The notes under the pieces are model-generated. The model was not told the DNA's origin, did no database searches, and saw nothing but the letters and a program-made list of their open reading frames with translations. The position numbers and the translations under genes were made by a program. Shown here piece after piece: positions 17,654 through 26,020 of a DNA stretch of 64,000 bases. The stretch comes from Hydromicrobium sp964415365. Lineage in GTDB: Bacteria; Actinomycetota; Humimicrobiia; Humimicrobiales; Humimicrobiaceae. Position 1 is the stretch's first letter; every line of letters starts with the position of its first letter. The stretch covers positions 1 to 64,000 of the forward strand of contig CAYPYW010000001.1 in assembly GCA_964415365.1 (NCBI GenBank), in the 5' to 3' direction.

Positions 17654-18766
17654 ATGAGTATAAAAATCAAGGAATGGATTTCAAAAATGCCGGAATATAT
17701 TCCAGGTAAGACTATAGAGGAAATCAAAAAAGAATATAGATTAGATAAAGTTTATAAATTAGCCTCTAATGAGAATTTATTTGGACCAAATCCTGAAGTT
17801 TTGGAAAAGATTTGTAAGGACTTGAGTAATATCAAATACTACCCTGATAGTGAATGCATCGAAATAAGGCGAAAGCTTGCCGGGAAGTACGATATAAGCA
17901 TTGATTCTATAATTATGGGGAATGGTACAGACCAGATTATTGAGATGGTCTGTGATAGCTTTATCGAACCAGGAGATAATATTATTATCACTGATCCTAC
18001 TTTTTTAATTTACGAGAAATCAACTCTAAAATGTAGTGGGACAGTGATTAAAGTTCCTTTAAAGGGATTCAGACAGGATGTAGAAACGTTAGTAAACTCT
18101 ATAAATGACAGAACAAAAATATTATTCCTGACCAATCCTCACAATCCAACCGGTACAAATATCAATCGTGAAGAATTTGATTACGTTGTAGAAAATATTA
18201 AAGAAGATATAATTCTGGTTCTGGATGAAGCTTACTGCGAGTATATGCCGGATGAAGAAAGGATTGATACCGTAGAATACCTCTCTAAGTATAATAATCT
18301 TGTAATTTTAAAGACATTCTCAAAGGTTTACGGACTGGCAGGATTAAGAATAGGGTATGGGATGTCTGACAGGTCAGTTATTTCCGCATTAAACAAGGTA
18401 AGACTTCCATTTAATGTAAATTCTATTGCGCAAGAGGCTGCTGTGACTGCGTTGGAAAATGAATTTTATGTCAATGAAATTAGAGACAGGATAGAAAAAG
18501 AAAAGAATAATTTTTATAATGTTTTAATGAAAAATGAAATAAGCTTTATTAAGTCGTATGCAAATTTTATTTTGATTAAAACTGGTGAAAATAGTGATGT
18601 GATTGTGGAGGAACTGCTTAAAAGTGGATTCATAGTGAGGCCGGGAAAAAATCTGGGGATACCCGGATATATCAGGGTTACTGTAGCTCTGCCGGAGACA
18701 AATGTTAAGTTCTTAACAGCTTTTATAGAAATATTTAACAATATATATGAAAAGGAAAAGGTATAA
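17654..18766 (+). CDS. hisC: Histidinol-phosphate aminotransferase
   Basis: 370 residues, fold-type I PLP aminotransferase. Seen: LASNENLFGPNPEV near the N-terminus, NPHNPTGT, LDEAYCEY, and the PLP lysine in KTFSKVYGLAGLRIGYG (near residue 225). It converts imidazole-acetol phosphate and glutamate to histidinol phosphate. Family members can also act on aromatic amino acids. It follows hisD by 10 nt with TGAGGGAAGG as ribosome-binding site, and the methyltransferase-like gene begins 2 nt after its stop. Confidence 0.92.
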   Translation: MSIKIKEWISKMPEYIPGKTIEEIKKEYRLDKVYKLASNENLFGPNPEVLEKICKDLSNIKYYPDSECIEIRRKLAGKYDISIDSIIMGNGTDQIIEMVCDSFIEPGDNIIITDPTFLIYEKSTLKCSGTVIKVPLKGFRQDVETLVNSINDRTKILFLTNPHNPTGTNINREEFDYVVENIKEDIILVLDEAYCEYMPDEERIDTVEYLSKYNNLVILKTFSKVYGLAGLRIGYGMSDRSVISALNKVRLPFNVNSIAQEAAVTALENEFYVNEIRDRIEKEKNNFYNVLMKNEISFIKSYANFILIKTGENSDVIVEELLKSGFIVRPGKNLGIPGYIRVTVALPETNVKFLTAFIEIFNNIYEKEKV

Positions 18767-18768
18767 AA

Positions 18769-19608
18769 ATGGAAACAGTAGTTACTGGTAACGGAACTGA
18801 AGTCAGGTTTGGATTGGATCTTCCCACGGTTATTATAGCTGAAAGAATTAATCCTACCGGAAGAAAATCCCTGGCAGAGGAATTAAAACTGGGTAAATTT
18901 GATATTGTCAGAGAAGATGCCATAAGGCAAACTGAGGCAGGTGCTCACATAATTGATATCAATGTAGGGGCGGTTGGCGTGGATGAAGTTGAGATGCTGC
19001 CGAAGGCAGTTAAGATAGTCATGGAAGTGACTAATCAACCTCTCTGTCTGGATTCTGCAAATCCAAAAGCGCTGAAAGCGGCTCTGGAGGTTTATCCATA
19101 TAAAGCCATTATCAATTCGGTAAATGGCGAAGAAAGATCACTGGAAGAAATTTTACCCATGGTGAAAGATAGCGGAAGTGCCGTTATATGCCTCACAATG
19201 GATGATAATGGTATTCCGGATAATGTTGAAAAAAGATTTGAAATCGCAAAAAAAATAATAAATAGAGCAGAATCTGTAGGAATAAAAAGAGAAGACCTGG
19301 TATTCGATTGTCTGGTTTTGGCCAATGCTACGAATTCTAATGCAGGTAAAGTTACATTGGAAACTCAACGGAGAATCACAAAAGAATTTGGGGTAGCGAT
19401 TACTGGTGGCTACTCTAATATTAGTTTTGGAATGCCAAACAGGGACCTGCTTAATATTCATTTTATAACCATGGGTATTATAAATGGTTTATGTGCTCCT
19501 ATTACCGATCCGTTAACAAGCGGTCTTTTGGAAGCAATGAAAGCGGCAGATTTCCTGGCTGGCAGAGATCCATATGGTATGAACTATATATCTTACTATA
19601 GAAAGTAA
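18769..19608 (+). CDS. Methyltetrahydrofolate:corrinoid methyltransferase-like (pterin-binding) protein
   Basis: 279 residues forming one pterin-binding TIM barrel of the dihydropteroate synthase/methyltransferase superfamily. Seen: IIAERINPTGRKSLAEEL, AGAHIIDINVGAVGVDE, PLCLDSANPKALKAAL, IINSVNGEE and GGYSNISFGMPNR. This wording is that of AcsE-like and corrinoid-protein methyltransferases rather than of FolP or MetH itself. It would move a methyl group between methyl-tetrahydrofolate and a cobalamin protein. Neither a corrinoid protein nor CO dehydrogenase/acetyl-CoA synthase genes are nearby, so the partner is unknown. It lies 2 nt behind hisC, an unexpected coupling. Confidence 0.85.
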   Translation: METVVTGNGTEVRFGLDLPTVIIAERINPTGRKSLAEELKLGKFDIVREDAIRQTEAGAHIIDINVGAVGVDEVEMLPKAVKIVMEVTNQPLCLDSANPKALKAALEVYPYKAIINSVNGEERSLEEILPMVKDSGSAVICLTMDDNGIPDNVEKRFEIAKKIINRAESVGIKREDLVFDCLVLANATNSNAGKVTLETQRRITKEFGVAITGGYSNISFGMPNRDLLNIHFITMGIINGLCAPITDPLTSGLLEAMKAADFLAGRDPYGMNYISYYRK

Positions 19609-19659
19609 TTGTTTTTTATTTTATAATTAGTCAATCATTAATTAAGATAGGAGAAAAAA

Positions 19660-20757
19660 ATGGCAAAGGTTGTTCTAAAAAACCTAACCAAGAAATTTGA
19701 TGAAGTGATAGCTGTAAATGAGATGAACAATGTTATTGAAGACAGAGAATTCGTGGTATTGGTAGGACCTTCGGGTTGTGGAAAAACTACCACACTGCGT
19801 ATGATCGCAGGATTAGAAGAGATAACGGAAGGTGAAATTTACATCGGAGACAGGCTAGTGAATGGCGTTGCCCCGAAGGACAGGGACATAGCCATGGTTT
19901 TTCAGAATTACGCTCTCTATCCTCATTTCGATGTCTACAATAACATGGCATTTGCACTGAAGCTACGAAAGACCCCCAAGCTGGAAATCGAAAAAAGAGT
20001 AAGAGAGGCAGCAAAAATACTAAAGATCGAGGAGCTACTTAAAAGAAAACCCAAGCAACTTTCAGGTGGACAGAGACAGAGAGTGGCTTTGGGTAGAGCA
20101 ATCGTGAGAGATCCTAAAGTGTTTTTAATGGATGAACCGTTATCCAACCTTGATGCAAAACTTAGAGTTCAGATGAGAACAGAGATTGCGAAACTTCACG
20201 AAAGGCTTAATGCCACTATAATTTATGTGACTCATGATCAAACCGAAGCAATGACTATGGCAGATAAGATAATTATTATGAAAGATGGAATAGTACAACA
20301 AACCGGTAAACCTCAGGAAGTGTATGATTGTCCGGATAACATGTTCGTAGCTGGATTTATAGGAAGTCCTGCAATGAACTTTTTAGATGCTACTGTAACC
20401 GACCAGATGAATTTCAAGAGCAGTGTATTTGAAATTGTTCCATCCGACAGAATCAAAAAGATAATCAAAGATAACGGACTTGCGGGCAAGGAAGTAGTAT
20501 TAGGAATTAGGCCGGAAGATTTAGAGGACAGTAGTTTTGTGCAGAATGCCTCAGAGAGTAATACGATTACTGCAAATGTTGAAGTTACGGAGCCGATGGG
20601 TTCGGAAATATATGTATATGTCGATATCGAGGGAGTTCTGATGACGGCAAGAGTTAACCCCAGATCCAAGTATAGAAGTGGTGATAAAGCAACATTACAT
20701 GTGGATACCGATAAAATACATATGTTTGATAAGAAAACAGAGAAGGTTTATAGATAG
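19660..20757 (+). CDS. Sugar ABC transporter ATPase (MalK/UgpC/MsmK type)
   Basis: 365 residues. Walker A GPSGCGKTT, Q-loop QNYALYPHFDVY, signature LSGGQRQRVALGRA, Walker B VFLMDEPLSNLDAKLR, H-loop THDQTEA, then the C-terminal TOBE regulatory domain (VVLGIRPEDLED, TEPMGSEIYVYVDIEG). It energises carbohydrate permeases of the CUT1 class. No MalF/MalG-type permease or binding protein is in the window, so it probably serves transporters encoded elsewhere, as multi-task ATPases of this family do. Ribosome-binding site TAGGAG is 7 nt before ATG 19660. A T-tailed hairpin follows at 20825. Confidence 0.92.
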   Translation: MAKVVLKNLTKKFDEVIAVNEMNNVIEDREFVVLVGPSGCGKTTTLRMIAGLEEITEGEIYIGDRLVNGVAPKDRDIAMVFQNYALYPHFDVYNNMAFALKLRKTPKLEIEKRVREAAKILKIEELLKRKPKQLSGGQRQRVALGRAIVRDPKVFLMDEPLSNLDAKLRVQMRTEIAKLHERLNATIIYVTHDQTEAMTMADKIIIMKDGIVQQTGKPQEVYDCPDNMFVAGFIGSPAMNFLDATVTDQMNFKSSVFEIVPSDRIKKIIKDNGLAGKEVVLGIRPEDLEDSSFVQNASESNTITANVEVTEPMGSEIYVYVDIEGVLMTARVNPRSKYRSGDKATLHVDTDKIHMFDKKTEKVYR

Positions 20758-20824
20758 ACAGAAATTGTCTGGATGGTACAACAAGTTAATAATGATTGGT
20801 TGATTTTATTTAATGCTATAGTAT

Positions 20825-20848
20825 CCTTGAATTTCAGCAAGGTTTTTT
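20825..20848 (+). terminator. Probable intrinsic terminator after the MalK-type ATPase gene
   Basis: CCTTG (20825-20829) pairs with CAAGG (20838-20842) around an 8-nt loop and is followed by six T. The stem is only 5 bp, so efficiency may be low. It lies 68 bp past the ATPase stop and just upstream of the lacI promoter. Confidence 0.5.
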
Positions 20849-20894
20849 ATATTTCATAGATTTAGTCTATCAATCAAAAAAGCAATCTTAAAAG

Positions 20895-20948
20895 TGCTTG
20901 ACTAGTGGAGAAGTTTTATTATAAAATGTTTGCACGCGTGTTTACACG
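20895..20948 (+). promoter_or_regulatory. Promoter with LacI-type operator upstream of the regulator gene
   Basis: TTGACT (20898-20903), 16-bp spacer, TATAAA (20920-20925), then GCACGCGTGTTTA (20932-20944) running into CACG. CACGCGTG (20933-20940) is a perfect 8-bp palindrome, and CGTG-N4-CACG (20937-20948) is a second inverted repeat. The block sits at the expected transcription start, where a bound repressor would block RNA polymerase. The same promoter-operator arrangement with the same 37-bp internal offset precedes the transporter operon at 28607. The LacI-family protein encoded just downstream is the obvious ligand (inference). Confidence 0.75.
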
Positions 20949-20958
20949 ATAGGTATAT

Positions 20959-22026
20959 ATGAAAAATGATGATGGGGTTGGCATGTATAGTAAAGAAATA
21001 GCAAAGTTAGCAGGTGTCTCAAGAAGTACTGTGTCAAGAGTAGTTAACAATTATGCTAATGTAACACCTGAAACAAGAGAAAAAGTAAATAAGATTATTA
21101 AAAAATATGGTTACGTACCCCATGCTCCAGCAAGAGCACTTGCTGGTAAACATAGTAAGATTATAGGTATTTTTATAGCTAATATTAAGCTTGGCGATGA
21201 AGAATTCAGAGTCTTCCGGAATGTATATATTTCTCCTTTTGAAGCTGCAATAATAGATTATGCAGATAAGTTGGGATATAACGTATTGGTTTTAATAATT
21301 AACGATGATAGGGATTTTAGAAAAATAAGGGAGCTTTTTAATAGTAAGATATTATCTGGAGGAATTTTCTTAGGAGCAAACAATGACTCACAGGAAATTT
21401 ATAATCTTATAGAATCGGGATATAAAATAGCAATTATAGATCAGGAACAAAATAAAGATAGGACTACAAACAGTTATATTATTGTTAATTCTGACAATTA
21501 TAATGGAGGATATATAGCTACAAAACATTTAATAGATTATGGTCATAGAGAGATAGCACATATTTGTGGAGATATGAATAAATATTCGGGTTTTAAGCGG
21601 CTTGAGGGATATGAAAAGGCGATGAATGAGGCCAAACTTGAAGTTAAGAAGGGATATGTGGCATATGGTGGTGATTTTACCGAGGATGGTGGGTTTAAAT
21701 GTGCAAATCAACTTTTAAATGGTGAGGGTAAAAATCATATAACAGCTATTTTTTCATCAAATGATACTATGGCTGTTGGCGCTATGAAAGCTATAAAGAA
21801 AATGGGACTTAGAATTCCTGATGATATTTCTATAGTAGGTTATGATGATATAAGAATCGCCAGCTATATTTCTCCTGCTCTTACGACTATTAGAAGCCCT
21901 ATGCTGAAAATAGCATCGATTTCTACGAAAAAGCTGGTAGATTTTATTGAAAATGGTATTAGTTCTCCTGAGTTTTATACTATTCCTACGGAATTAATTG
22001 TAAGAGAATCAACTAGAAGAAAATAA
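20959..22026 (+). CDS. LacI/GalR family transcriptional regulator
   Basis: 355 residues. N-terminal LacI helix-turn-helix YSKEIAKLAGVSRSTVSRVVNN and hinge ARALAGKHSKIIGIFI, then a periplasmic-binding-protein-like effector domain (about residues 65-350) ending with TTIRSPMLKIASISTKKLVDF. It probably represses this sugar island and is relieved by an oligosaccharide or derived sugar. It is placed first in the operon, 8 nt before the GH94 gene, and has an operator over its own promoter, so it is likely autoregulated. Start ATG 20959 is taken; ATG 20983, 7 nt after GGGG, is a reasonable alternative that keeps the whole HTH. Confidence 0.92.
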   Translation: MKNDDGVGMYSKEIAKLAGVSRSTVSRVVNNYANVTPETREKVNKIIKKYGYVPHAPARALAGKHSKIIGIFIANIKLGDEEFRVFRNVYISPFEAAIIDYADKLGYNVLVLIINDDRDFRKIRELFNSKILSGGIFLGANNDSQEIYNLIESGYKIAIIDQEQNKDRTTNSYIIVNSDNYNGGYIATKHLIDYGHREIAHICGDMNKYSGFKRLEGYEKAMNEAKLEVKKGYVAYGGDFTEDGGFKCANQLLNGEGKNHITAIFSSNDTMAVGAMKAIKKMGLRIPDDISIVGYDDIRIASYISPALTTIRSPMLKIASISTKKLVDFIENGISSPEFYTIPTELIVRESTRRK

Positions 22027-22034
22027 TATAAAAA

Positions 22035-24476
22035 GTGAACAAATACGGTTATTTTGATGCTGTAAATAAAGAATATGTCATTAAGAGACCTGACACTCCT
22101 CTGCCATGGATCAACTATTTAGGTTGTGAAAAATACTTTGGCATTATTTCCAATACAGCTGGAGGTTACAGTTTCTATAAGGATGCAAGACTTCGTCGCA
22201 TAACCCGTTACCGCTATAATAATGTTCCCACGGATACAGGTGGCCACTATCTATACATTAAAGATAATGGAGTAATTTGGAATCCTGGCTGGAAGCCAAG
22301 CTGCACGTTACTGGACAGGTATTCCTGTCGTCATGGTCTTGGTTATACAGTAATAAATGGGCAAAAAAATGGTGTGGAGGTTGAAGTAAAGTTCTTCGTA
22401 CCCATTGGCGAAGATATGGAAATCTGGGATGTAAAAGTAATCAATCATACAGGTCAGAAAAAAGTGCTGACTCTCTTCTCATTTGTGGAGTTCTGCTTAT
22501 GGGATGCTATGGATGATATGACCAACTTTCAGAGAAATTTCAATACTGGCGAAGTAGAAGTGGAGGGTAATACTATTTTTCATAAAACTGGATACAGGGA
22601 ACGGAGAAATCATTTCGCTTATTTTACGTGCAGCCAGGAAATAAATGGCTTTGATACAAGCCGGGATGCTTTTATCGGTATGAGCAACGGGTTCGGAAAT
22701 CCTGAAGCCGTAGCTCTTGGAAAGTGTACAAATTCCATTACAAATGGTTGGGTTCCAATTGGTGTTCATCAGCTTGACATTACTCTTGAACCAAATCAGA
22801 ATAAGCGATTCCATTTTATGCTGGGTTACATGGAAAACAAAGAGGATGAGAAATTTTCAGCTCCTAATGTTATAAATAAGAAATCAGTGTGGACAAAGAT
22901 TAAAACTCATAAAAGTTCTGAAGCAGTAGATAAAACTTTTGGGCAATTAAATACGTACTGGTCTGAATTACTCGGTAGATACAGTGTGGCTATAAATAAT
23001 AAACATGTCGAGCATATGGTTAATATCTGGAATCAGTATCAGTGTATGGTAACTTTTAATATGTCCCGTTCTGCATCATTCTATGAATCAGGCATCGGAC
23101 GTGGGATAGGATTTCGCGACTCTAACCAGGATCTGCTTGGTTTTGTGCACATGGTTCCGGAGCGGTCAAGGCAGAGAATTCTGGATATTGCCGGGGTTCA
23201 GCTTTCCGATGGAAGCTGCTACCATCAATACCAGCCGCTGACTAAAAAGGGAAATGAAGATGTAGGTGGAGGATTTAATGATGATCCATTATGGCTTATA
23301 ATTTCTACCTGTGCATATATTAAAGAAACAGGGGATTTCTCAATTCTTGATGAAGTTGTTAGTTATTCAGATATTCCTGACAGCAAAGCTACTCTTCTTG
23401 AGCATCTTCTCCTCTCTATAGACTATACTCTTAAGAATCTGGGTCCACATAGCCTTCCTCTTATAGGACACGCTGACTGGAATGATTGCCTGAACCTGAA
23501 TTGTTTCTCACAAAATCCCGGGGAAAGTTTTCAGACTTACGGGGATAGACCTGGTGGTGTAGCGGAATCAGTTATGATTGCAGGACTTTTTCTTTATGCT
23601 TGCCGTGAGCTGACTGCGCTATTACACCAGATTGGTGTTAAAGAAAAAATTGATGAGCTTCAGAATAGATACGAACTCATAAGTAGAGCTGTAGAAACAC
23701 ATGGTTGGGATGGAGAATGGTTCCTGAGAGCTTATGATTATTATGGAAACAAAATAGGATCAAAAGAGTGTGAGGAAGGAAAGATATTTATAGAACCACA
23801 GGGCTGGTGTATTATTGGTGGTATCGGCCTTAGAAATGGAATGGCACGCAAAGCTCTGGATAGTGTAGAGAAATATCTGGCAACTCCTAATGGAATAATT
23901 TTAAATCAACCTGCATATTCACACTATTATCTGAATTTAGGAGAAATTTCTTCCTATCCGCCGGGATATAAAGAGAATGCTGGAATATTCTGTAATAGTA
24001 ATCCATGGATATCTATGGCTGAGACTATTCTTGGAAATGGTGATAAAGCCTTTGATTATTATTTAAGTATCTGCCCCAGTACTAAAGAAAACCTTGTAGA
24101 AACCTATCGCTGTGAGCCGTATTGCTATAGTCAGATGATTGCCGGCCGGGATGCCCCCACTTATGGTGAGGCTAAGAATTCATGGCTTACTGGTACAGCG
24201 GCCTGGAGTTTTGTAAACATTTCTCAGGCAATTCTGGGAATTAAACCTGATTACGGGGGGCTTTTAATAGATCCCTGCATTCCTAAAGATTGGAAAGAGT
24301 ATCGTATAATCCGTTTCTTTAGGGGAGTAAAATATAGTATTACGGTAAAGAATCCAGATGGAGTCAGTAAAGGGGTCAAAGGCTTAATGGTAGATGGCAA
24401 GCTTATAGAAGGAAACTTGATTCCGTTCAAAGAGGGAAACGGAGAAGTAAGAGTCAGTGTAATTTTAGGTAACTAA
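22035..24476 (+). CDS. GH94 glycoside phosphorylase, probably cellobiose phosphorylase
   Basis: 813 residues, the usual length of cellobiose phosphorylase. It cleaves a beta-1,4-glucosyl bond with phosphate, yielding alpha-glucose 1-phosphate and glucose. Seen: N-terminal PWINYLGCEKYFGIISNTAGGYSFYKDARLRRITRYRYNN (conserved segment, about residues 25-65), GIGRGIGFRDSNQDLLGF, and GHADWNDCLNLN, which contains the catalytic acid aspartate of the family (around residue 480). No signal peptide, so it acts in the cytoplasm. The GTG start at 22035 is 8 nt after lacI with no clear Shine-Dalgarno, consistent with coupling. Other GH94 specificities (cellodextrin, laminaribiose) cannot be excluded, but the N-terminal sequence fits cellobiose phosphorylase best. 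Confidence 0.9.
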   Translation: MNKYGYFDAVNKEYVIKRPDTPLPWINYLGCEKYFGIISNTAGGYSFYKDARLRRITRYRYNNVPTDTGGHYLYIKDNGVIWNPGWKPSCTLLDRYSCRHGLGYTVINGQKNGVEVEVKFFVPIGEDMEIWDVKVINHTGQKKVLTLFSFVEFCLWDAMDDMTNFQRNFNTGEVEVEGNTIFHKTGYRERRNHFAYFTCSQEINGFDTSRDAFIGMSNGFGNPEAVALGKCTNSITNGWVPIGVHQLDITLEPNQNKRFHFMLGYMENKEDEKFSAPNVINKKSVWTKIKTHKSSEAVDKTFGQLNTYWSELLGRYSVAINNKHVEHMVNIWNQYQCMVTFNMSRSASFYESGIGRGIGFRDSNQDLLGFVHMVPERSRQRILDIAGVQLSDGSCYHQYQPLTKKGNEDVGGGFNDDPLWLIISTCAYIKETGDFSILDEVVSYSDIPDSKATLLEHLLLSIDYTLKNLGPHSLPLIGHADWNDCLNLNCFSQNPGESFQTYGDRPGGVAESVMIAGLFLYACRELTALLHQIGVKEKIDELQNRYELISRAVETHGWDGEWFLRAYDYYGNKIGSKECEEGKIFIEPQGWCIIGGIGLRNGMARKALDSVEKYLATPNGIILNQPAYSHYYLNLGEISSYPPGYKENAGIFCNSNPWISMAETILGNGDKAFDYYLSICPSTKENLVETYRCEPYCYSQMIAGRDAPTYGEAKNSWLTGTAAWSFVNISQAILGIKPDYGGLLIDPCIPKDWKEYRIIRFFRGVKYSITVKNPDGVSKGVKGLMVDGKLIEGNLIPFKEGNGEVRVSVILGN

Positions 24477-24519
24477 TCTGCTGTAACTTGAAGAATTTAA
24501 GTTAACAAAAAGGATTTAG

Positions 24520-25860
24520 ATGGTAAAGAAATTTGACAAAGATTTTGTTTTTGGGACAGCGACATCATCTTATCAAATAGAAGGAGCAACTAACGAAGGC
24601 GGTAGAACTCCTTCTATATGGGATGTATTCTCTAAAACTCCTGGAAAGACGTATGAAGGGCATACCGGTGATATTGCGTGTGATCATTATCATAGATATA
24701 AAGAAGATGTGGAGTTAATGAAAGAGATAGGTACTGATGCATACAGGTTCTCGATTTCATGGTCAAGGATTTTTCCTGAGGAAGGAAAATATAATCCATA
24801 TGGTATGGAATTTTATAAAAGCTTAATTAGCGAATTAAAGAAGAGAAATATAAAACCGGTTGTTACTCTTTATCACTGGGATTTGCCGATGTGGGCTTAT
24901 AACATGGGTGGGTGGTTGAATAGAAATTCAATCAACTGGTTTAAGGAATATGTGGTAAAAGTATTTGAGGAGTTAAATGATTCCGTTAAATTATGGATAA
25001 CTCATAACGAACCGCTCTGTTCATCGTTTTTCAGTTATTATGAAGGTATACATGCGCCTGGACATAAGAGTTTGAGAGAGGCTGTGATAGCTGCGCATCA
25101 TATTTTGTTATCTCATGGGACAGCGGTAGAAGAATTCAGGAAATTTAATTTTAAGGGCAGCAAAATTGGGATTACTCTTAATCTGATACCATCATATCCT
25201 GCTACTAACTCTAAAGCGAATATCAAGGCAGCTTCCGTAGCGGATGGCTATTTTATAAGGTGGTTTTTAGACTCCATTTTTAAGGCGTCATATCCTGAAG
25301 ATATGAAAGAAATCTATAAAGAATTCATAGGTTATTTTGACTTTATAATGGATGGAGATTTACAGAAAATATCCAGCAAAAATGATTTTTTAGGGGTAAA
25401 TTATTATTTACGTGAACTGATAAAGTTTTCGCGGGATTCAGATCTGAAATTCAAAAAGGTTCATGGAAATTTTAGGAGAACCGAGACGGACTGGGAAATA
25501 GTTCCGGAATCCTTGTATGATGTTATATTAAGAGTAAGAAATGAATACACAGGAATACCTATATATATTACAGAAAATGGTGCTGCATTTAATGATAGGT
25601 TATCCAGGAAGGGCAAAATACGTGATAATGAGCGCATAGATTATTTGAGGAAACATTTATTAAAAGTAGCTCAACTGAACAGAAAGAAAGCGAATATAAA
25701 GGGGTATTTTTTGTGGTCTTTGATAGATAATTTCGAATGGCAACACGGTTATTCAAAGAGATTTGGAATTATTTATTTAAATTACGAAACGCAAGAGAGG
25801 ATATTAAAAGACAGTGCAGTGTGGTATAAAGATTTAATAAGAGCCAGAATTATAAAGTAA
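24520..25860 (+). CDS. GH1 beta-glucosidase
   Basis: 446 residues, one GH1 (beta/alpha)8 barrel. It hydrolyses beta-linked gluco- or related disaccharides. Seen: N-terminal FVFGTATSSYQIEGA, YHWDLPMWAYNMGGWLNR, acid/base Glu164 in THNEP, nucleophile Glu352 in ITENG, and the sugar-contact motif SLIDNFEWQHGYSKRFG. No secretion signal. ATG 24520 follows AAAAGGATTTAG. It is the third gene of the lacI-led operon and overlaps functionally with the GH94 phosphorylase. The narrower specificity (glucosidase, galactosidase, 6-phospho) is not certain, although with no PTS genes nearby the non-phosphorylated substrates are likelier. Confidence 0.93.
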   Translation: MVKKFDKDFVFGTATSSYQIEGATNEGGRTPSIWDVFSKTPGKTYEGHTGDIACDHYHRYKEDVELMKEIGTDAYRFSISWSRIFPEEGKYNPYGMEFYKSLISELKKRNIKPVVTLYHWDLPMWAYNMGGWLNRNSINWFKEYVVKVFEELNDSVKLWITHNEPLCSSFFSYYEGIHAPGHKSLREAVIAAHHILLSHGTAVEEFRKFNFKGSKIGITLNLIPSYPATNSKANIKAASVADGYFIRWFLDSIFKASYPEDMKEIYKEFIGYFDFIMDGDLQKISSKNDFLGVNYYLRELIKFSRDSDLKFKKVHGNFRRTETDWEIVPESLYDVILRVRNEYTGIPIYITENGAAFNDRLSRKGKIRDNERIDYLRKHLLKVAQLNRKKANIKGYFLWSLIDNFEWQHGYSKRFGIIYLNYETQERILKDSAVWYKDLIRARIIK

Positions 25861-26020
25861 TCTCCTTTTAAAAATATATGCCTTCAAACGTGTTAGATAT
25901 GGGGAATCTATACATAGTTATTAAGAAAGTAACATAGCACACACAAATATTAAATTTCAAAAAGAGAAATAATAATGAGTTGACTATTATGAAATGTTTT
26001 GCTGCAATAAGGGAGATATT

